64,000 nt of DNA from a gamma proteobacterium SS-5 (lineage in GTDB: Bacteria; Pseudomonadota; Gammaproteobacteria; Chromatiales; Chromatiaceae): assembly GCA_009497875.2 (NCBI GenBank), contig CP032508.2:3364001-3428000 (forward strand), in the 5' to 3' direction. Positions 37,821 to 47,462 of the stretch are shown piece by piece; position 1 is the first letter of the stretch, and each line of letters begins with the position of its first letter. The notes under the pieces are model-generated. The model had not been told where the DNA came from. It did no database searches and was given only the letters and a program-made list of their open reading frames with translations. Position numbers and translations under genes: made by a program.

Positions 37821-38911
37821 TATTAATTGTTGCATAAGTAATGGCAGTATATAATTGGCTGCATGAGCACACAGATCGAAATACGTGAACAGCGCCGTAG
37901 GGAGGTGGTCGAGGCCATCGTGTTGAGGCAAGAGCCTGTGCATTTAGTGCAGCGAATTTACAATGTGCCGGAACGCTCCGTGTTTAACTGGCTGTCTCTG
38001 TATCGCAGTGGTGGCTGGGATGCGTTACGTGAGGGAGCGCGCAGTGGCCGTCCGCGCAAACTGTCAACGGAAGACATGCGCTGGGTCTATTACGCGGTAA
38101 CCCTGGGAAACCCGCAGCAGTACCAGTTCGATTTCTGCCTGTGGACACTCAATGCCTTACGGACGCTGATCGAAAAGGAACGCAAGGTCAAACTGAGCAA
38201 GAGCGCCGTCAGTCGTCTGCTGAGGCATTTGGGCCTCAGCCCGCAGCGCCCCATCTACAAGTCCTACCAGCAAGACCCGCGCAAGATCGACCGCTACCTC
38301 AAGGAAACCTTTCCCGAGGCCGTGGCACAGGCGCAGCGCCTTGGCGCGGCCATCTTCTTCGTGGATGAGGCTGCAGTGCGCAGTGATGCCCATCGCGGCC
38401 TGACCTGGGGCAAGATCGGCCAAACGCCCGTGGTGAAGAACAGCGGTGGCCGCTTTGGTCTGAAGGTGATCAGCGCGGTCTCGCCTCGCGGCGACATGCG
38501 TTTCAGCTTTATCGAAGACAAAATGAACTCGACGAAATTTATCGCCTTCCTGAAAAAGCTGCACCGTGATGCCGGCCAGCCGATCTTGGTCATTACCGAC
38601 AATGCCCGCTATCACCACAGCAAGGAAACGCAGCGATTCATCGCTGAACAGGAGGGCAAGATACTGCTGGCTTTCCTGCCCGCATATTCCCCGGAGCTCA
38701 ATCCCGATGAGCAGGTGTGGAACCATGCCAAGCGACGCTTGAGCCAACTTTCAATATTCAACCTGCGCGATATGAAGCGGCACCTGACGTCCATACTGCG
38801 CTCTATCCAGAAGCAGGGCTCGCTCATTCGCAGTTTCTTCAGAATGGACAGCACCCGGTATATATTGGAAGCCTTGGGATAAACTGCCAATACTTTTGCA
38901 ACGATTAATAT
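37821..38911 (+). mobile_element. IS630-family insertion sequence, copy A
   Basis: The ends read TATTAAT-Y-GTTGCA-W-AAGTA-W-TGGCAGT inward from both sides, with only three differing positions, and terminate in TA as expected for IS630 elements that target TA. It is almost identical to copy B (57796-58885), in inverted orientation. The left flank is glycosyltransferase sequence and the right flank is the interior of a DNA methylase gene, so this copy sits on a deletion or rearrangement junction rather than a clean insertion. Confidence 0.88.
37863..38882 (+). CDS. IS630-family transposase (copy A)
   Basis: A 339-residue transposase with an N-terminal helix-turn-helix region (VQRIYNVPERSVFNWLSLY) and a DDE catalytic core: FFVDEAAVRSD, VITDNARYHHSK and SPELNPDEQVWNHAKRRL. 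It differs from copy B only at residue 31 (Arg here, Gln there). Intact. Confidence 0.92.
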   Translation: MSTQIEIREQRRREVVEAIVLRQEPVHLVQRIYNVPERSVFNWLSLYRSGGWDALREGARSGRPRKLSTEDMRWVYYAVTLGNPQQYQFDFCLWTLNALRTLIEKERKVKLSKSAVSRLLRHLGLSPQRPIYKSYQQDPRKIDRYLKETFPEAVAQAQRLGAAIFFVDEAAVRSDAHRGLTWGKIGQTPVVKNSGGRFGLKVISAVSPRGDMRFSFIEDKMNSTKFIAFLKKLHRDAGQPILVITDNARYHHSKETQRFIAEQEGKILLAFLPAYSPELNPDEQVWNHAKRRLSQLSIFNLRDMKRHLTSILRSIQKQGSLIRSFFRMDSTRYILEALG

Positions 38912-39394
38912 CCGATCGAGAAGGTCTGTGGCTGCGCCCATCAGTTTCTCCGCTCGTTCGACTTTCAGGGTCGGGAACTGATTTATTGCGATCCCCCTTA
39001 TTTGCACCACACCCGCCGTTCCAAACGCCGTTATCGTTTCGAGTACGAGGAAAGTGATCATGTGCAATTGCTGGAACTGCTCAAGCAATTGCCTTGTGCG
39101 GTGATCCTCTCCGGCTATCCCTCGGCGCTCTACGACGATCGGCTGGGAGCGTGGCGTACCTTGGAACTGCAAGTGATGAATCAGGCCGGGGTCAGAACCG
39201 AGAAGCTGTGGTTCAACTTCACCCCGGACCGGGTGCACTGGCCGAGCTTTGCGGGGCGCAACTTCACGCACCGCCAGAGCATCAAACGCAAGGCACAGAG
39301 TTGGGGGCGACGCTATCAGGCCATGCCTCCTGCCGAACGGCTGGCGGTACTGTCCTCGATCATGGCGGTGGAAGCCGGCGAAGTGTTCGAGTAG
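38912..39394 (+). pseudogene. DNA adenine methylase (D12 class), 3' fragment
   Basis: The fragment begins within the codons for DYPIEKVCGCAHQ and runs to a TAG at 39392. It contains the catalytic LIYCDPPYLHHTRR. It is nearly identical to residues about 66-224 of the intact gene at 53737-54411. IS630 copy A is joined exactly at the TA of the Asp-Tyr codons, and the 5' third is not next to the other side of the IS, so the gene is dead. Confidence 0.85.
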
Positions 39395-39402
39395 CCCGGC
39401 CC

Positions 39403-40833
39403 ATGACAATCGACAACATCCCGGTCGAGCAGACCCTCGAGTCGGTCAGACGGCAGCTCGACGAGGAGAAAAACCTCTCCCCGGCACTGCGTGCATCGCT
39501 GGAGCTGTTGCTGACCCTGACCACGTTGCTGTTGAACCGACTGGGTCTCAATAGCCGCAACAGCTCCAAGCCCCCGTCCACTGACCCCAATCGCAAGAAG
39601 GCGGGGAAAAACGGCAACAACAATACCCCCGGTGCCCAGAAAGGCCATACGGGCAACCACCTGGAACTGGTCGATGATCCGGACCATGTCGAGTGGCTCC
39701 CGGTGGATCGTGCCACGCTTCCCACCGATGGCATCTTCCGGTGTATCGGCTATGAGCGCCGCCAGGTGTTCGATATCCACATTTCCCGGGTGGTCACGGA
39801 ATATCGGGCCGAGATCCTGGCCGATGCACGGGAGCAACGCGTGGTCGCTCCCTTCCCGGATCATGTCAAGGTCAAGACCCAGTACGCCGCCGGGGTCAAA
39901 ATCCACTCGGTTTACATGTCGCTGTTCCAACTGCTGCCCTACCAGCGCATCGAGGAGCACTTTGCCGATCAGTTCGGCCTTCCCTTGAGTGCCGGCAGCC
40001 TCTACAACTTCAACAAGGAGGTTTACGAAATGCTGGCCCCGTTTGAGGACTGGGCAAAGCGCGAGCTGTCGCGGGCGCTCCTGTTGCATGCCGACGAGAC
40101 CGGGATCAACATCGGCGGAAAACGCAAATGACTGCATGTGCTATGCAGTGCCACCCTGACCCTGCTGATGCCCCATGACAAACGCGGTGGCGAGGCCATA
40201 GCGGCGATGGGGGTCCTTCCCGGGTACGCCCGCACCCTGGTACACGACCACTGGAAGCCCTACTACCAGCTTCTTTGTTACCACGCGTTGTGCAACGCTC
40301 ACCACCTGCGGGAGCTGGAGCGCGCCTGGGAGCAGGATCAACAGCAGTGGGCCAAACAGGTGCAGGAACTGCTGCTGGAGATCAACAAAGCTGTCGATGA
40401 GGCGGGCGGTGTGTTGAACAGCACGCAGGCCGAGGCCTTCCGGGAACGATACCGACAACTGCTCAAAGCGGGACAGATCGAGTGTCCACCACCGGATGAG
40501 TCTCAGCGGAAAACAGGACAGCGGGGCCGACTGAAACGATCCAAATCCCGAAACCTGCTGGAACGGTTGATTCAGTTCGAGACCGATGTCCTGCGCTTCA
40601 TGGTGGAACGCGACGTGCCCTTTACCAACAATCAGGGAGAACGGGATCTGCGCATGAGCAAAGTTCAGCAGAAGATCTCCGGCTGTTTCCGTTCAGAGCT
40701 CGGGGCAAGAATCTTTGCCCGCATCCGCAGCTATCTGTCCACCTGCCAGAAAAATGGGGTATCTTCCGAACAGGCATTGCGGCTCCTCTACGAGGGGCGG
40801 TGGCCTGACTTCATGGGGATGACCCCTGAATAG
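39403..40833 (+). pseudogene. IS66-like transposase with one in-frame nonsense codon
   Basis: The frame codes for an IS66-type transposase: an N-terminal RNSSKPPSTDPNRKKAG linker, a central IEEHFADQFGLPLSAGSLYNF, LLHADETGINIGGKRK, and a C-terminal half with VHDHWKPYYQL, CNAHHLRELE and TNNQGERDLRMSKVQQKISG. At 40129-40131 a TGA falls where relatives have Trp (TGG), and the same frame continues to 40833. Translation could restart at GTG 40138, but the DDE core would be split. Probably inactive. Confidence 0.85.
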
Positions 40834-41845
40834 TTACTTTCTGAGCAAAGTCTGCAACAGCTTTACCACGTTGTCCATCAAACCGGTAGGCGGTTTTCTC
40901 AACCCATAATGCTGCGGCGTTAGAATCTTTCACCCCTTCTTCCATTGCTTTTTCTACAGCACTAGTAATCTCCGTAGGATGCGAACATATATGCATAAAT
41001 TGTTCGACTTCCTGATTAAATCCATCCAGATCATTCCTGAGATAAACAACGGGCATGCCAATCGCAGAAGCATGAATCATTACCGATGAGCACGTGGTAA
41101 TAAGAACATTAAAGTTTGGCAGTATATCAGCTATATTTCCATGTAAAATCCCATCTGCGCCAAAAGTTTCTAAGGTAAATCTTTCTGGACTCTCTTTTTC
41201 TACTGGGTGCAACTTATAATATAGTTCAAATCCTACATGATTCTTTCGCAGCACGTCCCAAGATGAAATTGACTTTTCTCGCCAAGAGATAGGCCAGGTA
41301 GCTCCTGCGAAAATTGCAGAAGGTACTCCATCACGCTTTGGGGTTTTACCATACAGCCGATCCAGTTCGGGCGCACCTGTGATTTGAAGTTGTGAGCCAG
41401 GACACCCATACTGCTCAAAAATCCTTTTACCCTGCACCCCCCAGCACGTACTCACCGAACCGCACCCAAGCCAATTGCGATACCGCGCCTCACCGTTGTA
41501 GACAAGCAACGTGCCGTGCTCAATCACCAATACCGGCTTACCGACGTTGCGAAATTTCGCCCCCCAATTGAGTTCTCCCGGCTCCCAACCACTGCATACG
41601 ATTAGTCCGGCGTAGTCCTCTACATTAATCTGATCAGTGAGGTAAGCAGCCAACCCGCCGGCTTCGGCCAGCCCTTCCAGGCGCTCGCTAACTGCTAGAA
41701 TCCGTGCTTCCGGGAGATGTGGCAACACATCTTTCAGGATGTCGACATATCGTGGATGGCTGGCAAGAACCGCCAAGGCCGACTGAGGATCGCCGCTCAT
41801 CGACGGCTCATCTCTGCTGGTAACCCCGCTACGCTCTCCGTTCAT
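40811..41845 (-). CDS. GT-B glycosyltransferase/CDP-glycerol transferase-like protein, C-terminus altered by IS66
   Basis: The 344-residue protein resembles surface-polysaccharide GT-B enzymes: VIEHGTLLVY, LYYKLHPVEKESPE and NVLITTCSSVMIHASAIGMPVVYL, the usual donor-site segment. The last seven residues (TIQGSSP) are read from the IS66 end, so the natural tail after DFAQKV has been replaced; little else may be lost. A TTG at 41866 overlaps the upstream stop; the ATG at 41845 is preferred. GC content rises sharply within the gene, above about 41450. Confidence 0.7.
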   Translation of the reverse strand: MNGERSGVTSRDEPSMSGDPQSALAVLASHPRYVDILKDVLPHLPEARILAVSERLEGLAEAGGLAAYLTDQINVEDYAGLIVCSGWEPGELNWGAKFRNVGKPVLVIEHGTLLVYNGEARYRNWLGCGSVSTCWGVQGKRIFEQYGCPGSQLQITGAPELDRLYGKTPKRDGVPSAIFAGATWPISWREKSISSWDVLRKNHVGFELYYKLHPVEKESPERFTLETFGADGILHGNIADILPNFNVLITTCSSVMIHASAIGMPVVYLRNDLDGFNQEVEQFMHICSHPTEITSAVEKAMEEGVKDSNAAALWVEKTAYRFDGQRGKAVADFAQKVTIQGSSP

Positions 41846-41862
41846 AATTCTCAACCCCACTA

Positions 41863-42915
41863 TCAAATCAATGAAGAGGAGCCGCCGGGCAAAGAAGCGT
41901 TCTCCCGGCTCTCGCTGCTATCATGCAATGCGAAACCCAGCGGAGCCGCATCCCCCCTCGATGGCACCCGGAGATTGACTGGCATACCCGCGCGTAGTTC
42001 GGTTGCATCGGCCAGACATTCGATACCGAAGTCGCTCAGCAGCGGTGCTACTGCAGCGTGAACCGACGGATCAAGCACCGCTACCCGCAGCGGCTGCCTG
42101 CGACGAATAAGCCAGACGATGGCCTCCACTTCACGCTCGATGATCAAGTCGCTGGTCCGCAACCGCACCGGACCGCTACGCGAGGCTTCATTGGAGAACG
42201 GAACCTCCCGTTCAACCAGGGATCGATAGGCCGACGAACGGCCAAACTCCTTCATCACCTTCTCGAGTTCTCCCAGCAGCCGCCCCCGACGAGCGTCGGC
42301 GGCCTCATCCAGGGCGAAGCGGTATTGGGTCTCCAACGCACGGACCGCCGGCAGCTCACCAAGTCGATCGAAGATCAGCGTCGCGTGATCAACGCACGAG
42401 GTCCTGCTCTGCTTCTCGCTGATCGACGAGAGGGTGTCGGTGGCGAACTCCGCCACGGGTACCGTCTCCACTCCGAGAGCGATCAGCGCCGCGATTCGTT
42501 TGGCCCCCTTCAGCGGAACGATGACCCCGTCGGGGTTCTCCGCTACCGGCACCGGTTTTGCGAGATTAAAACCATCACCGATGATTCGTCGGTAGATTTC
42601 AACTACGTTGGCTGCGATCCGTCGGCAATAATCCCCTGCCGACCGGTTCACTCGCTGCTCGTACTGGTAAAGCGAAGAAGACTCCGCTCTCTTCCAAAAG
42701 GCTTCATCGGCCGTCTCAAAGCCAACAGGGTCGGCGAGATAGTAGTGGGCGATGAACTCAACCATCAGCCAAGTCAGCGGTGTGTAAGGATAGGTGAGCG
42801 CGACGCAAGGATAGTTGTAGAACGCGATCCTGCGCGCACCCTCCTCGAATCGCCTTGCATTGGGATCCCCGTACCCACGCTCCTGGTAGTAGTAGTCAAT
42901 CTCCTCGCCAATCAT
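41863..42915 (-). CDS. Unrecognised protein with a ParB-like stretch
   Basis: I cannot assign this 350-residue protein. Residues about 110-155 (AKPVPVAENPDGVIVPLKGAKRIAALIALG...) resemble the ParB/sulfiredoxin-like pattern in which a residue list is followed by G-x-[HK]R-[IL]-aAL; similar short domains occur in some polysaccharide clusters. The rest is charged, without signal peptide or membrane segment. It begins 4 bp after the oxidoreductase stop and ends overlapping the candidate TTG start of the next gene, so it belongs to the same operon. Confidence 0.6.
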   Translation of the reverse strand: MIGEEIDYYYQERGYGDPNARRFEEGARRIAFYNYPCVALTYPYTPLTWLMVEFIAHYYLADPVGFETADEAFWKRAESSSLYQYEQRVNRSAGDYCRRIAANVVEIYRRIIGDGFNLAKPVPVAENPDGVIVPLKGAKRIAALIALGVETVPVAEFATDTLSSISEKQSRTSCVDHATLIFDRLGELPAVRALETQYRFALDEAADARRGRLLGELEKVMKEFGRSSAYRSLVEREVPFSNEASRSGPVRLRTSDLIIEREVEAIVWLIRRRQPLRVAVLDPSVHAAVAPLLSDFGIECLADATELRAGMPVNLRVPSRGDAAPLGFALHDSSESRENASLPGGSSSLI

Positions 42916-42919
42916 CCGC

Positions 42920-43966
42920 TTACACCCCGCTCGACCAATCGTAGCTGGAGACGACCTCTTCGAGAGAGACCCATTTCTCCTCCTTGGCGCTCCGTTCCGC
43001 CGCCACTACGAGGTCGGACAGCGCGCACTCCTCGGCCCACCCCTTGGGATAGGGTTCGCCGAACTCAACGCTCCTGGCGAAGGTGACGATCTCGTCGCGA
43101 TATACCTTCTCCAGGTCGAGCCCGCACAACAACCGTCGTCCGCCTGGGTGCGTAACCTCGGTCTTGCCGCTCTCCACGTCGGAGAAGGTGACCGTCGAAT
43201 CCGCGGCCACGTCGAAGACGAACGTACCCGACGATGTGCTCACCCGTCCCTCTCTAACCGGCAGACGATCATGCAGGTCGATGGTGAGCTCGCCGCGTAC
43301 GCCGCCATCCATCTCGACCATGAGATGGTAGCTGTCGTGAGCTTCGAAATCGAGGCGACTGCAGTGACTGTGGTATGCGACGACCCGCCTAGGCCGTCCC
43401 ATCATCATCAACAGCGCATTCCCCTCGAATGCAACCATCTCGCGACCGGCTCCGGTTTTCAGGCGACCCGCATAAAAGTCGTTGGGGTTCTCTCGCGGAT
43501 GCCACAACGGCAGGAAGGAGGCGTAGTGGTAACGAAAGGTATTGATCTGGTGTCCGTCCTCACGCATCTGCGCGAGACGCTCTCCCAAGTAGCTGTAGAG
43601 GGGGTGGAAGTACCATGTGCCCGACGGATAGCCATGCACGCCGCTGTTCCGTTCCCGCTCTTCAAACCAGTCAACCGGTGGACGCAGGATTCCCGCCTCG
43701 CAAAAAAAGGGAACCGCATGCTCATAGCACGCTTCAAGATACTCGATATGGGTGTCGGGAGGGGTGGAGATCACCGCTGCGTCGACGCCACTCCCGAGAA
43801 GAGCCTGCAGGCTCTCCGCCGCCTCCAGCTGAAACGAGTGGCGGTCGATACAGTCTTCTATTCGCCGTGGATTTGGATCCCAGACGACGAACTCATGTCC
43901 CTCGCCTCCGAGATCTCGAATGCGTCGATTTCCCATCGACCCCAGACCGATAACACCAATCCTCAT
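42920..43966 (-). CDS. Gfo/Idh/MocA-family oxidoreductase
   Basis: The protein begins MRIGVIGLGSMGNRRIRDL, a clear NAD(P)-binding Rossmann N-terminus, with VISTPPDTHIEYLEAC as the second strand pair. The usual EKP is replaced by FFCEAGILRPP, so the catalytic lysine position is unusual. The C-terminal domain (GELTIDLHDRLPVREG) fits the family. An ATG at 44005 would add 13 residues; the one at 43966 has GAGGGGG six bases ahead and starts exactly at the fold. Its location beside the nonulosonic-acid genes suggests a sugar substrate. Confidence 0.8.
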   Translation of the reverse strand: MRIGVIGLGSMGNRRIRDLGGEGHEFVVWDPNPRRIEDCIDRHSFQLEAAESLQALLGSGVDAAVISTPPDTHIEYLEACYEHAVPFFCEAGILRPPVDWFEERERNSGVHGYPSGTWYFHPLYSYLGERLAQMREDGHQINTFRYHYASFLPLWHPRENPNDFYAGRLKTGAGREMVAFEGNALLMMMGRPRRVVAYHSHCSRLDFEAHDSYHLMVEMDGGVRGELTIDLHDRLPVREGRVSTSSGTFVFDVAADSTVTFSDVESGKTEVTHPGGRRLLCGLDLEKVYRDEIVTFARSVEFGEPYPKGWAEECALSDLVVAAERSAKEEKWVSLEEVVSSYDWSSGV

Positions 43967-44163
43967 TGCATCCCCCTCAGCGCGCCCCATCGACCCATCG
44001 AACATTCAAGACGCCCGCGTACCACCGTACGCAAACGCCACGATTCCGTATCAACAACGCTTGACCATATCCGGTATGCATGCGTCTTTCCCGTCAACGT
44101 CTCTTTAGAATGCCACACCACCGTAGCTCACGGAGAATGCATTAGACCGTGCGGATGGGGTGT

Positions 44164-44943
44164 TCACCACAAAACCCCGCTCGCCCGCTCGTTCCATCGC
44201 GCCCAATAAGTCTCCGCGACGCCCGAGTTGATCTCGATGAGTTCGGGCTTCGCCGCTAACAGCGCTTCTATCCGCCGGACTCCAAACACCTCTCCCGGCA
44301 CATACAACTCCGCCAATACCGCTTCCAGAAAGGCGAGATCCTCTTCGTAGTCAAGGGTAAAGCGCGCCTCGCTTCCGCCGTATTTCTCCCCCTCGCCCAC
44401 GTGCCCGCACTTCACCCAACCGGATTCGGTGAACAACAGTTCGTAGCCGGTATCCTGGTCAACCGGGACCCGCCGGTCCATAACGCGGTGCAGTCCGTCG
44501 CGAGTGAAACAGCGCGGCGCGAGCCCCAACGGAAGCCCTCGAGCACCGACGAACTCTAAATCGTCGTTGGCCAATAGATGATCGAGCACCGAATCCATCG
44601 ATTCCGGCGCGCACAACGGATCATCACCGTCGATCTCCAAGATCACCTCGGCGTCCACCCAATCGGCGGCATCGCGGAAACGGCGAACGATATCGTTCTC
44701 GTCACCGCGAAAGCAGCGCACCCCACGGGCCGCAGCGAATGCCTCCAGCGGATCGTCCGCCGATGCGGTGGTGGTGCAGATCACGACTCGTTCCGACTCT
44801 TCGATGTAGCGGCACGCGCACACCCGCTCAATGAGGTGATGCAAAACCGGATGCCCATGCAGGTCGAGCAAGCACTTGCCAGGCAACCGCTCGGAAGAGA
44901 GCCTCACCGGAATAAAACAAAACACGCCTTCGACGGTTTCCAT
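44164..44943 (-). CDS. Cytidylyltransferase (CMP-nonulosonate synthetase/SpsF-like)
   Basis: From METVEGVFCFIPVRLSSERLP the protein shows the NeuA/KdsB/SpsF nucleotidyltransferase N-terminus, R-x-x-S-x-R-L-P-G-K, then LEIDGDDPLCAPE with the metal-binding aspartates. The family couples CTP to a sugar acid. The start ATG at 44943 shares its A with the TGA of the upstream gene (TGATG), which fixes the start; an upstream in-frame extension overlaps that gene and is rejected. In a block with NeuB-, PseG- and NeuD-like genes it would activate a nonulosonic acid. Confidence 0.85.
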   Translation of the reverse strand: METVEGVFCFIPVRLSSERLPGKCLLDLHGHPVLHHLIERVCACRYIEESERVVICTTTASADDPLEAFAAARGVRCFRGDENDIVRRFRDAADWVDAEVILEIDGDDPLCAPESMDSVLDHLLANDDLEFVGARGLPLGLAPRCFTRDGLHRVMDRRVPVDQDTGYELLFTESGWVKCGHVGEGEKYGGSEARFTLDYEEDLAFLEAVLAELYVPGEVFGVRRIEALLAAKPELIEINSGVAETYWARWNERASGVLW

Positions 44944-47462
44944 CAGCGCGACTTCTCCGAGCTCAAAATCTCTCTCACCGCATTGCTCACGATATCGACC
45001 TCCTGCTCGGACATATGGGAAAAGAGCGGAAGACAAAGCACCCTGTCGGCAACCCGCTCCGTGACGCACAGCTCTTCTCCGGGACGCTTGAAGCGGCTGA
45101 ATGCATCCATCTGGTGAAGCGGCGGATAGAAGTACTTCTTGGTCTGAATACCGCGATCCGCCAACTGGCGAGCAAGTTCGTCCCTTCCGACACCGGTCAC
45201 CGTTTCGTCGACAATGATCGCCAAGTCCTTGTAGACGCTGACGCTATGCTCCTCGATCCGCTGGAAGGTGACACCCGGCACCTCGCCGAGCATGTCGATA
45301 TAGTGCTGAACAAACGACAACCGGCGCGCGACCAGGCTGTCGAAGAGCGCCAGGGCTTCCACCGCCAGCGCCGCATGGAATTCGCTGATCTTGCCGTTGA
45401 GACCCCATTGAATGATGTTGTAGTCCGCTCCGGCACCGTAGTTGCGCAACAAGCGAAGGTTTTCCGCCACGCTATCGTCGTTGGTGGCGACCAGCCCTCC
45501 CTCACCGGCGGTCAACACCTTGGTCCCCGAGAGGCTGAACACCTCGGCGATGCCGAAACAGCCGATCTTTTCCCGGTGCCAGACACTGCCGAAGGCGTGG
45601 GCCGAATCGAACATCAAGGGAATATCGTGATGGGCCGCGATCCTCTCCAGTGCACGCAGGCGACAGGGGTTCCCGAAGATATGCACCCCGAGGATGGCCT
45701 TGGTTCGCGGGGTGATTCGCGCCTCCACTGAGGCGGGGTCGAGATTGAAGGTGTGTTCGTCGATGTCGGCGTAGACGGGGACCAGATTGTTCCACACTGC
45801 GGAGATACCGGTCGCACCGAAGGTGAAACTCGGCATGATGACCTCGCCCCCCTCCTCACCACCCAGGATGCGCAGCATCATCATCAACCCGGTGGTGCCA
45901 CTGGTTGTCGCGACGCAGTGACGTACGCCGAGATAGCGTGCGGCACGCGCCTCGAGCTCCTCGCACTGCGCGCCGAAATTGCTCAGCATCCTGGTCTCGA
46001 AAATCGCCTGGATACGACCGGTAAGCTTTTCCAGCATCGGCAACGTCGGCTGCGCCACCGGAAGAAAGGTCCGCTCCGCGCTCTCCTGCGGTCGCGACAA
46101 GTAAATGTTGTCCGAGCGCCCCATGTACATCTGGGGCCGTTGCCCACGCACGGTGTGGCTGTCGGGGATATCGGCGACCACCGGAGTACCCGCGCCGACC
46201 ATGCAATTGCGGCCGATGACGATGTCGGGAATGACCGACGAACCGATACCGACGAACGCCGCCTCGCGCACTCTCACCCGACCGGCCAACTGGGCCCCCG
46301 GCGCAATATGCACGAACGGTTCGAGCGCACAATTGTGCTCCACAATCGCACCGCTGTTTACGATCACCCCGTCACCCAGCTCCGCGCCGCGGTTGATCAC
46401 CGCGCCGGCACCCACGAAGACGCCTTCTCCCAGGGTGACCTGAGGGGAGATGGAGGCATCCGGGTGAAACAACGAAACGAAACGTTTGCCCAGCGCTCGT
46501 GCCCGAGCGAACAGCTCGCGTCGACCAAAGTTGTCCCCGGCCGCAGCGAACAGTGGGAAACCGTCCGGCACCAACGCCAAGTCCTCCGTAGACCCTACCA
46601 CCGGAATACCGTCGACGAGGCGGCCGAAGAGATGCTCGCTGCAATCGAGCACCGCCACCGGCCGATAACTGCGTCGCCGGTAGAGAACATCGAGGACCAC
46701 CCCACAGTGCCCGTCTATTCGCCCACCGAGAAGCACCAGCGGTTCTTCACCGGCACCGCTCCCGTTCCGCCCCAAGCGCTCAAACCAGAAACCCATGCGC
46801 TCGCTACGTAACGCCTCTTCATCCACGAGGTAGCCCGCGCGGCTGATCAGTCGCGAGCGCTCCCTCTCGCCGCCCTCGGCGAACAGCGAATCCAGTCGCG
46901 TGACGTCATCCTTCAGGACGACACCGCAGAAACGGCTTCTCCGCGCGATACGCTCCAGCTCGTCGCTGGTGAGTTCTTGCTGGGGGAAGTTGGCCGATCC
47001 GAGCCAGTAGGGTTCGAGGTCGTACGCGGTGACGGGGAGATCACCGGCCTCCAGCGCGCGGGCGACAAGCGCGGCATCGAGCAGCGACGCTCGAAGCCCA
47101 AAGGGGAAACGGGCATTGGCGAGCACGCCGCCGTCCAGAGATGCTGCCACCGCCAACAGGTCATCGAGAATCAGCAGCGACAGCGGGGAGTAGAGGTCGA
47201 GCACCACCACGCGACCGCGTCCCGTGAACTCGACCGCCGCGGAGAACAATCCCGCCAATCCCGCGCCGCCATCCACCTCTCGCGGCTCCGCGTATTCGAA
47301 GTGGGATGCCAACTCGACATCGACGAACAGTGGATAACGTTCAAGGGCGGAACATTCGCTCCACAGCCGCTGCCAAAGAGCGATCAAGCGGGCGAACTCA
47401 TCGCTCTCCGCGCCGAGCCAATGACGACCCGCGTCACCAACGATTACGACACTATGGTTCAT
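44943..47462 (-). CDS. Three-part fusion: unknown N-domain, NeuD/PglD-like acyltransferase, DegT aminotransferase
   Basis: The 839-residue protein joins three units. Residues 1-235 are unrecognised. Residues 240-445 are NeuD/PglD-like: a small Rossmann part (PLVLLGGRIDGHCGVV) and a left-handed beta-helix with the catalytic His376 in GAIVEHNC. Residues 470-839 form a DegT/DnrJ/EryC1 aminotransferase with PLP-lysine Lys648 in FSLSGTKVL. Separate PglD and PglE enzymes perform N-acetylation and transamination of UDP-4-keto sugars on the way to bacillosamine or legionaminic acid; here both steps are in one chain. It overlaps the PseG-like gene by 4 bp. Confidence 0.85.
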   Translation of the reverse strand: MNHSVVIVGDAGRHWLGAESDEFARLIALWQRLWSECSALERYPLFVDVELASHFEYAEPREVDGGAGLAGLFSAAVEFTGRGRVVVLDLYSPLSLLILDDLLAVAASLDGGVLANARFPFGLRASLLDAALVARALEAGDLPVTAYDLEPYWLGSANFPQQELTSDELERIARRSRFCGVVLKDDVTRLDSLFAEGGERERSRLISRAGYLVDEEALRSERMGFWFERLGRNGSGAGEEPLVLLGGRIDGHCGVVLDVLYRRRSYRPVAVLDCSEHLFGRLVDGIPVVGSTEDLALVPDGFPLFAAAGDNFGRRELFARARALGKRFVSLFHPDASISPQVTLGEGVFVGAGAVINRGAELGDGVIVNSGAIVEHNCALEPFVHIAPGAQLAGRVRVREAAFVGIGSSVIPDIVIGRNCMVGAGTPVVADIPDSHTVRGQRPQMYMGRSDNIYLSRPQESAERTFLPVAQPTLPMLEKLTGRIQAIFETRMLSNFGAQCEELEARAARYLGVRHCVATTSGTTGLMMMLRILGGEEGGEVIMPSFTFGATGISAVWNNLVPVYADIDEHTFNLDPASVEARITPRTKAILGVHIFGNPCRLRALERIAAHHDIPLMFDSAHAFGSVWHREKIGCFGIAEVFSLSGTKVLTAGEGGLVATNDDSVAENLRLLRNYGAGADYNIIQWGLNGKISEFHAALAVEALALFDSLVARRLSFVQHYIDMLGEVPGVTFQRIEEHSVSVYKDLAIIVDETVTGVGRDELARQLADRGIQTKKYFYPPLHQMDAFSRFKRPGEELCVTERVADRVLCLPLFSHMSEQEVDIVSNAVREILSSEKSR

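Larger units (their letters stand above)
38912..40837 (+). mobile_element. IS66-type element carrying a DNA adenine methylase, copy A (left end lost)
   Basis: The right end at 40837 reads inward GTAACTATTCAGGGG, matching the outer end of copy B at 54559; GTAA is the usual IS66 terminus. The element holds the 3' two thirds of a methylase gene and an IS66-like transposase gene nine bases behind it. Its left part was removed where IS630 copy A joins at 38911. It inserted into the 3' end of the glycosyltransferase gene at 40811. Confidence 0.75.

Noticed and set aside
40129-40131. Selenocysteine or programmed read-through at the TGA in the IS66 transposase
   Set aside because: No hairpin of the SECIS kind was evident and relatives have Trp here; a point mutation is simpler.
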